Notes under the pieces: model-generated
Database searches by the model: none
Told to the model about the DNA's origin: nothing
What the model saw: the letters and a program-made list of their open reading frames with translations, nothing else
Made by a program: the position numbers and the translations under genes
Part shown: piece by piece, positions 58,357-64,000 of the stretch
Numbering within the stretch: the stretch's first letter is position 1
Layout: every line of letters begins with the position of its first letter
Assembly (NCBI GenBank): GCA_964649745.1
Contig: CAZYQI010000004.1
Location: 62,001 to 126,000 of the forward strand
Direction of reading: 5' to 3'
Source of the DNA: CAZEHS01 sp964649745
Lineage (GTDB): Bacteria > Bacillota > Clostridia > Peptostreptococcales > Acidaminobacteraceae
DNA length: 64,000 nucleotides

Positions 58357-59624
58357 GGTTCCTCACATTCCATTGCCTGCATTTCTCCTTCTTGAGGGCT
58401 TTGATAGATTCCCGCCATTTGTAGCTTCAGAATGCTCTTAAGCCTGTTCCCTGTAGGTTCCAGATTCCCCTGAACCCGTCCGTCAGTCTCATCACTCTCT
58501 CTAAACCGATACAGTGGATTCAGTTGGATCTCACCCCCCTTGCACTCCAGAACCTCGGATATTTCCATAACTCTCCGGCTCCTGTCCCGTAAGCGTCCAA
58601 GGTGTATGATAATATCCAGGGCAGAGGAAATCTGCTTCCTTATGGCATCCAAGGGTAACGGGGCACCGCTGAGTACCATGGTTTCAATGCGGCTCAGCAT
58701 ATCCCGGGTGGAATTTCCGTGACCTGTAGAAAGGCTTCCGTCGTGGCCGGTATTCATTGCCTGAAGCATTTCCATCGCTTCAGGGCCTCGCACCTCGCCA
58801 ACGATAATACGGTCAGGTCTCATCCTTAAGGAGGCGCGGATCAATTCCCGGATGCCAATCTGGCCCCGTCCTTCCGTGTTGGCGTCCCTGGTTTCCATGC
58901 TGATGATATTGGGTACGTTCACGATCTGCAGCTCCGCAGAATCTTCTATGGTTATGATCCGCTCATCTGCAGGAATAAAATTTGACAGGGCGTTCAGCAT
59001 CGTTGTTTTTCCTGAACCCGTTCCGCCGCAGACAAAGATATTGTATCTGGCCCTCACTAGCAGCTTCAGATAATCCGCAATTTCCGGTGTAAGTGCTCCG
59101 TATTGGATAAGCTTCTCCATGGTCATGGGTTGCCTAGAAAATTTTCGGATCGTGAGTATCGGACCGTTTAAAGCCACCGGCGGCAACACCACACTAACTC
59201 GGGAACCGTCCTTCAGCCTTGCATCTGCAATAGGTGAGGATTCATTTACCGACCGGTTCACTGTCGAGACAATGCTCTGAATGATATTCTCCAGTTTTTC
59301 CTTGCTTTCAAACCGTGTATCCAGCATTTGAACACGGCCATATCGTTCAATGAATATGGCATTGGGACCATTGATCATGACCTCTGTTATGGAGTCATCC
59401 TCAAGGAGTGGCTGCAGTACGTCCAACCGGCGAAGAGAATTGAACACCCCCTCCACGATCTCCTTTTTTTCCCCTACGGTGAGGCAAAGTCCCCGGGCTA
59501 GCTGGAACACATTATCCCGAACCTTCTCAAGGATTTCCTCATCCCCCGGGTCCTCTGTAATATCTATGGCGTTGCATACGGAGTTTCGTACATCTTCTAT
59601 AAACCGTTCTCTGATGAATTCCAT
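58353..59624 (-). CDS. tadA: TadA/CpaF-type pilus assembly ATPase (first set)
   Basis: 423 aa. Walker A CGGTGSGKTTM, ITIEDSAEL, Walker B DRIIVGEVRGPEAMEM and STGHGNS are intact; the N-terminal all-alpha region and LEDDSITEVMINGPNAIFIE are typical of CpaF. Clearly different in sequence from the second TadA, so the two sets are not a recent duplication. ATG follows GGAGTAGACAGCC. Confidence 0.95.
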   Translation of the reverse strand: MEFIRERFIEDVRNSVCNAIDITEDPGDEEILEKVRDNVFQLARGLCLTVGEKKEIVEGVFNSLRRLDVLQPLLEDDSITEVMINGPNAIFIERYGRVQMLDTRFESKEKLENIIQSIVSTVNRSVNESSPIADARLKDGSRVSVVLPPVALNGPILTIRKFSRQPMTMEKLIQYGALTPEIADYLKLLVRARYNIFVCGGTGSGKTTMLNALSNFIPADERIITIEDSAELQIVNVPNIISMETRDANTEGRGQIGIRELIRASLRMRPDRIIVGEVRGPEAMEMLQAMNTGHDGSLSTGHGNSTRDMLSRIETMVLSGAPLPLDAIRKQISSALDIIIHLGRLRDRSRRVMEISEVLECKGGEIQLNPLYRFRESDETDGRVQGNLEPTGNRLKSILKLQMAGIYQSPQEGEMQAMECEEP

Positions 59625-59630
59625 GGCTGT

Positions 59631-60728
59631 CTACTCCAATCCCAACTGGTTCCACACCTCTGTCAGGCTCCTTCCAAAGGGTCCTCCCAACATGGAACTG
59701 ATGCCGTTTCCACTGCGCAGAGAAGGATCCTTCGGAAGACAGCAAACCCCTCGCAGCATCCGTGTGTCTGTGCTTCTAAATCCCCGGCCATATCGGCTGT
59801 TTTGAATAAGGATTGTTTTTCCTGAATACGCGGCGTTTCTCTTCCGCTCCAGGGTTGGAAATTGTGACACGAACTGCTCTACCTTGATCTGAGATGCCGG
59901 TTCATCCGCAACTGGCAACAACACCAGATCCATCAGTTCTATCAGCTTGAGATTTTTAGACTCAACACTGGCCGACAGGTCAAGGAATACAACATCCGTT
60001 CCCTTTGCTTTGCGCAGTTCATCTGCCAGGAGCTCCAGATCTGCTTCTGTGAGATCATTAAAATCCAGCAGCGTGTCTGCGGACATAAAGCTTTGAACGC
60101 GGCTTACCGGGTCCCTGTAACTGAGTGCTTCCAGCTTCAATGTAAGCTGGGCTCCACCTTCCTTAATATGATAAAACAGCTCGGAGATACTGGGACTACA
60201 CCCTTTTGGAAACCACGCCTCCGTAGATTCACACCCCTCCAGATTTAAGTACATCGCTCTTTTCCCATGCTGGTGAGCGATGGCGCTGAGTCCGGCAGAC
60301 AACACCGATTTTCCGCATCCTCCGGAGGGTGAGAATATACCAATCAGCCTGTTGGACCCGAAGGCTGTATTGATGAAACGACGCCGAGGATTTTTCTCCA
60401 GATAGATTTGCAGCACCCGGGATGCCAGTTGGTCGCCCCGCTGAAATTTTTCCAGTACCGGATGCTCAACGCATTCCTCTTCCAGTCGCCCGTCACTGAT
60501 CAGAATCACGGTTGTCTGCATTCCGGTGTAGAGGGCTCTGGAAAACCCTGGACTCACTAAAAGGATATCCATGGAATCCCTGTGCTGAGTCAGATACTCT
60601 TTCAAATGTCCCTCTGCAGTAACATAGTTCACGCTGAAGCTGTCACTATGACGGCTCTGAAGGTACTTTGCCAGATGTGCCAGATAGTCTTCATCCGGAT
60701 CAGCAAGCAGCAGGTTCAGTCTAGCCAT
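59631..60728 (-). CDS. tadZ: TadZ/CpaE-like protein with receiver-like N-terminus (first set)
   Basis: 365 aa. Residues ~1-115 resemble a receiver (LNLLLADPDEDYLAHLAKYL), but the acceptor Asp position reads LLVSPGF, so phosphorylation is unlikely, as in other CpaE proteins. The rest is a MinD/ParA-like ATPase with Walker A SPSGGCGKSVLS and VVFLDLSAS. It probably localises the Tad machine. ATG at 60728 follows GGAGGCTAT. First gene of the 20-kb locus. Confidence 0.85.
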   Translation of the reverse strand: MARLNLLLADPDEDYLAHLAKYLQSRHSDSFSVNYVTAEGHLKEYLTQHRDSMDILLVSPGFSRALYTGMQTTVILISDGRLEEECVEHPVLEKFQRGDQLASRVLQIYLEKNPRRRFINTAFGSNRLIGIFSPSGGCGKSVLSAGLSAIAHQHGKRAMYLNLEGCESTEAWFPKGCSPSISELFYHIKEGGAQLTLKLEALSYRDPVSRVQSFMSADTLLDFNDLTEADLELLADELRKAKGTDVVFLDLSASVESKNLKLIELMDLVLLPVADEPASQIKVEQFVSQFPTLERKRNAAYSGKTILIQNSRYGRGFRSTDTRMLRGVCCLPKDPSLRSGNGISSMLGGPFGRSLTEVWNQLGLE

Positions 60729-60790
60729 ATAGCCTCCATTGTAGCTATTATTTACCATTTATAATACCAACATCCCATTTCGCTATTTCC

Positions 60791-60819
60791 AGTATAGTTA
60801 CTTTGTTTTTGATTTACAA
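60791..60819 (-). promoter_or_regulatory. Promoter of the Tad locus
   Basis: Minus strand TTGTAA (60819-60814), 17-bp spacer, TATACT (60796-60791), ~60 bp before tadZ. The only clear promoter seen for the 20-kb gene run. The rest of the 294-bp gap to dapB is AT-rich without recognised features. Confidence 0.55.
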
Positions 60820-61022
60820 CTAATATATTTGATGTCATTATTTGTTTTATTATTCATGTATTACATTTTGCTGATTTCCTCATGCCTTCATGCCGATACC
60901 CCATGTTCTTTCTTGTTTGCTCCTGCCGCTCCATTGCTCTGGTTTAAACCTGAGGGGTATGCTATTCTGATTACATGAGCAGAACAATCTGGACTTAGCC
61001 GCAAAATGAAAGGAGCACCATC

Positions 61023-61823
61023 ATGCGTGTAGCTGTCAGTGCCCCACGGGGTAAAATGGGATCGCTTATCGTTCAGGCAATCGCCGCAAGACCAACACTT
61101 ACGCTGGCTGCAGCCATTGCCCCGGCAGGACGGGACTATATCGGCCAGGATGCCGGACTTATATGCGGTGTAGGGAGACCCTTGGGTGTTCCCGTAACGG
61201 ATGACTGGGACAAGGCCCTGGAACATGCGGATGTAATCATCGACTTCTCCACAGTGGAAGCGTCGCGCATTGCCGCAGAACAGGCTATGAAAAGCAGTGT
61301 TGCTCTTATCTGCGGAACCACGGGATTTTCTGAAGTTGACCAGTATCTGTTTGTTAAAGTATCCAAGTCCATTCCTGTTCTTCGGGCAGCCAACACGTCA
61401 CGGGTCATCTTCCTGATGAAGCACCTTTTGGAACAGACGGCTGTGGAGCTTCAGGGAAAAGCCGACATTGAAATCATCGAAATGCATGACCGCAATAAGC
61501 TGGATGCACCCAGTGGTACGGCGAAGGAACTGGGACACGCCATTTGCAAAGCAACCGGCATGGATTGGGAAAAATCGGCGGTATTCGGCCGAAACGGCCG
61601 AGGTCAACGTCATGAAGGCGAATTGGGATACCACTCCCTCCGCTCCGGCGATATCTCCAGCTCCCATACGGTTCTCTTCGGATTGATGGGGGAACGGCTC
61701 GAAATTACCCACCATGCCCACAACTGGCGATGCTTTGCCGAGGGTGCCCTGGACTGCGCTGAATTCCTGGAAGGTAAAGGACCCGGCATTTACACCATAG
61801 AAAATGTGTTCAGCAAAAAATAA
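61023..61823 (+). CDS. dapB: 4-hydroxy-tetrahydrodipicolinate reductase
   Basis: Reduces hydroxytetrahydrodipicolinate in the lysine/diaminopimelate pathway. 266 aa. Nucleotide-binding VSAPRGKMG, CGTTGFS and the catalytic motif EMHDRNKLDAPSGTA are present; the second His of the usual HH pair is Asp here. C-terminal GRNGRGQRHEGELGYHSLR and HTVLFGL fit the family. ATG follows GAAAGGAGCACCATC. Isolated from other dap genes. Confidence 0.93.
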   Translation: MRVAVSAPRGKMGSLIVQAIAARPTLTLAAAIAPAGRDYIGQDAGLICGVGRPLGVPVTDDWDKALEHADVIIDFSTVEASRIAAEQAMKSSVALICGTTGFSEVDQYLFVKVSKSIPVLRAANTSRVIFLMKHLLEQTAVELQGKADIEIIEMHDRNKLDAPSGTAKELGHAICKATGMDWEKSAVFGRNGRGQRHEGELGYHSLRSGDISSSHTVLFGLMGERLEITHHAHNWRCFAEGALDCAEFLEGKGPGIYTIENVFSKK

Positions 61824-61860
61824 AGCGTACAAATTTCAACTCCCTTTCCAGCGCACATTA

Positions 61861-61912
61861 AGAAGAGCCTTCAGCTTGGATGATCCTCGGATCCACGGCT
61901 GAAGGCTCTTCT
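61861..61912. terminator. Bidirectional terminator between dapB and the receiver-kinase gene
   Basis: A 15-bp stem AGAAGAGCCTTCAGC (61861-61875) / GCTGAAGGCTCTTCT (61898-61912) with a second small stem TGGAT/ATCCA in the loop. Confidence 0.75.
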
Positions 61913-61954
61913 TCTCGATTCTTTCATATCAATGATTCTTGAATCCTCACTGCA

Positions 61955-63262
61955 TCACTCGCCCCTGCCTTCCATGAACAGTACCGGCAGCGTGATGTGG
62001 AATTCTGTTCCTTCCCCTGGGGTACTCCGTACCCTAATATCGCCGTAATGCTTATTGACGATGATGTCATAGCTGATGCTGAGCCCCAGACCAGTCCCTT
62101 CCCCTACCGCCTTCGTAGTGAAAAACGGATTGAATATCCTGTTGATATGTTCCGGCGAAATTCCTGTGCCGTTGTCCGTTATTGTCATATGGACAAAACC
62201 TGCATCCGTCCATGTCTTAAGGATAATCAAACCCAGTCCCTGCTCAAATTTACTCTTTACTGCGGAAACCGCATTCAAAAGCAGATTCAGGATGACCTGG
62301 TTGATCTGTCCCCCTGAAGCTGTTATATCCGGAATTTCCTGCAGCTCCAGTTGCACCTCCGCGGCATATTTGATTTCGCTGCGGGATATGATCAGCGTGT
62401 TTTCAATGCCTTCATTTAGATTGTAAACACTCATCTCATCTACCTGATCAATCCTGGAGAAGTTGCGCAGCCCTTTCACGATCTTTCCGACCCGGTCCAA
62501 CCCCTCGGTAGTGTCCTTATAAAGCTCGTCCAGATCGTCGTTGATGAAATCGAAATCACTCTTCTTCAGATAGTCCCGCATGGCCCGAAAAGCGCCTTGT
62601 GTATCCGGATTAAGATCCTCCAGCTGCACCGTATTGACAAAATTTATCGCCAGCTCTGTAATCATCCTGTATTTCCCGGTATATTTCCTCAGGGTATTGA
62701 TATTACTGGTGACAAACCCCAGGGGGTTGTTGATTTCATGGGCAACCCCGGCGGCCAGATGCCCCACACTGGCCAGTTTTTCCTGCTGAATCAATTGGTT
62801 ATGGGCATCCTGAAGTTTTGCATTGACTGCCTTCAGCTCGGCATTGTGCTCCTGGATCTCTTTTAGATAGAGACCTCCAGATTTTTCCAGATTTTTCTTT
62901 CTGATAACAGAATTGATCCGCGCGTTGAACTCCAGATCCACGATAGGCTTTGCGATATAATCGGTTGCACCCAATTCAAAGCAGTCCCTGAGCGTTTCTT
63001 TGTCTGAGAGGGAGGAGAACATCAGGACTTCAATGCTCTTCAATTCAGGGTTTGATTTGATTTTTTTCAGAACCTCTATCCCATTCATTTTGGGCATCAC
63101 GATATCCAGCAGGACAATATCCACCTCCTGCTCACGACAAATCTCCAGAAGCGCCTCCCCGCTCTGACAGGTAAGGATTTCAGCTAAAGTTCCGTTATTC
63201 CTCAAAATCTGCTCTGCATGACGCAGGATCACCATGGAATCGTCCACTAGCACAAGCCGCAT
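61955..63262 (-). CDS. Receiver-histidine kinase (soluble REC-HK)
   Basis: 435 aa. N-terminal receiver with acceptor Asp53 (VLLDIVMP), DD pair in LVLVDDS and Lys105 (YIAKPI). A coiled-coil linker (~130-160) leads to a HisKA-type domain with His175 (AAGVAHEINNPLGFV) and a HATPase with NQVILNLLLNAVSAV, DNGTGI and EGTGLGLSI. No membrane segment. It would receive phosphate or a signal from another kinase and pass it on, perhaps via the Hpt protein. ATG at 63262 is preferred over GTG at 63268. Confidence 0.92.
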   Translation of the reverse strand: MRLVLVDDSMVILRHAEQILRNNGTLAEILTCQSGEALLEICREQEVDIVLLDIVMPKMNGIEVLKKIKSNPELKSIEVLMFSSLSDKETLRDCFELGATDYIAKPIVDLEFNARINSVIRKKNLEKSGGLYLKEIQEHNAELKAVNAKLQDAHNQLIQQEKLASVGHLAAGVAHEINNPLGFVTSNINTLRKYTGKYRMITELAINFVNTVQLEDLNPDTQGAFRAMRDYLKKSDFDFINDDLDELYKDTTEGLDRVGKIVKGLRNFSRIDQVDEMSVYNLNEGIENTLIISRSEIKYAAEVQLELQEIPDITASGGQINQVILNLLLNAVSAVKSKFEQGLGLIILKTWTDAGFVHMTITDNGTGISPEHINRIFNPFFTTKAVGEGTGLGLSISYDIIVNKHYGDIRVRSTPGEGTEFHITLPVLFMEGRGE

Positions 63263-63283
63263 AAACACACCGCCTCAGAAATA

Positions 63284-64000
63284 TCAGGATTCAAACATCA
63301 TGCACAGTACAACGGCCTTCAATTCCCCCAAATCCTTGATTTGAAGTTCAGAATCAAACCGTTCTGCCCATTCAAAAATCCAGGATCTCGCCTTTCCGGG
63401 AACCGTACCCTCAAGAAAAAACCGGCTTTCTGCGGCCATGACCACTTTCAATTTCACATGATTCTCATGCTGCGGTTCTCCTGAGACGGTCACCATGACG
63501 CGGGTCTCCGGAACATTCATGAAGCTCCATGTCAGGATGTTTTGAAAAAAGAACAGGAACAGATCACAACGTCCCTTGATCGTCAAGGGAAGTGTTCCAT
63601 TCTCCCTGAATTCTACCTGCATGACCGCCTTCCTGTCTATCAGCAATCTCCGTATATGCTCCTGAATCTGCTTAGCGCTGATCCGGCGGGTCTGAAAAGG
63701 TATCAGGGCGAACCCTTCCATAACCATTGCCTGGGTATGGAGAATATCCTCCACGATCCTCTCCTTGCTTTCTTCCTGAGGGTTCCACTGGATGACACTC
63801 CTGGTCACCTGATGCATCCATTTTCTGACCATGTCACGCATGAAACCCGTTTCGTCACGCATGGACAAGACCTTGTCGTCATAGGTTTTCAGGATATTCT
63901 GGAAGGTTATGTTTTTCTTTTCCAGGGTACTTCTGGCCTTTGTCATTTCCGCACGATAGTTGTAAAAATCCACCGCCTCCTGGATGATAACCTTGAACTC
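63284..64000 (-). CDS. C-terminal part of a signalling protein (5' end outside window)
   Basis: The frame is open to the window edge; a GTG at 63973 behind CAGGAGGCG is possible but too closely spaced, and upstream codons (EFKVIIQEAV) continue a helix typical of the linker after receiver domains. The 239 visible residues contain a coiled coil (~20-50), a helical pair and a beta-rich part (MQVEFRENGTLPLTIKG, RVMVTVSG) loosely like a degenerate histidine-kinase C-terminus without N or G boxes. It ends 21 bp before the receiver-kinase start, so both are co-transcribed. Function uncertain. Confidence 0.6.
   Translation of the reverse strand, partial: EFKVIIQEAVDFYNYRAEMTKARSTLEKKNITFQNILKTYDDKVLSMRDETGFMRDMVRKWMHQVTRSVIQWNPQEESKERIVEDILHTQAMVMEGFALIPFQTRRISAKQIQEHIRRLLIDRKAVMQVEFRENGTLPLTIKGRCDLFLFFFQNILTWSFMNVPETRVMVTVSGEPQHENHVKLKVVMAAESRFFLEGTVPGKARSWIFEWAERFDSELQIKDLGELKAVVLCMMFES

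Overview
The window looks like a chromosomal segment of a Gram-positive, anaerobic Clostridia-type bacterium. Pointers are strong AGGAGG ribosome-binding sites, a T-box leader, a consensus CcpA site, type III glutamine synthetase, a formiminotransferase-type histidine-degradation cluster, an LPKTG cell-wall protein, secretin-less Tad pilus genes and possible Spo0A boxes. The exact genus cannot be named from the sequence. No rRNA, tRNA or CRISPR array was seen.

Left part (1-12 kb): an RluA pseudouridine synthase cut by the window edge, a small unknown protein and fabI on the minus strand. Then leuA-leuC-leuD-leuB on the plus strand behind a leucine-type T-box. A membrane histidine-kinase-like protein that has lost its phosphoacceptor residues follows. 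It is bracketed by two inverted copies of a ~207-bp palindromic element, each copy sitting between duplicated terminator hairpins. Next come asnS and a divergent membrane diguanylate cyclase.

Middle (12.8-40 kb): a 50-aa protein; a nucleotidyltransferase/coiled-coil pair with a palindromic operator over its promoter; oligoendopeptidase F; type III glutamine synthetase; a PilZ-like membrane protein; a TPR lipoprotein; an ABC-F ATPase; a serine-pathway cluster (DUF1015, serA, class V aminotransferase); histidine degradation (hutU, ftcD, hutI, fchA, no hutH); an MgtC-like protein; an Hpt protein; a secreted transglutaminase-like protein behind a c-di-GMP-I riboswitch; a YefM/YoeB toxin-antitoxin pair; a 953-aa LPKTG wall protein; and a BTAD-type regulator behind a second c-di-GMP-I riboswitch with an intrinsic terminator. 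A cold-shock protein follows.

Right part (40-61 kb): a single-strand run of 24 genes encoding two complete sets of Tad (Flp) pilus motor and platform proteins (TadZ-TadA-TadB-TadC twice). With them are Flp pilins, six TadE/TadG-like pseudopilins, three prepilin peptidases, a CpaB-like SAF protein, an FHA-domain membrane protein, a Ser/Thr kinase with an extra P-loop-like domain, and a peptidoglycan-hydrolase-like protein that carries a Flp-type pilin leader. Likely logic: c-di-GMP (cyclase, PilZ-like protein, two riboswitches) and Ser/Thr phosphorylation set a switch between surface states, with the Tad machine and wall proteins as outputs. Apart from the riboswitch placements, this is inference.

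Right edge: dapB, a receiver-histidine kinase and the 3' part of another signalling gene running off the window.
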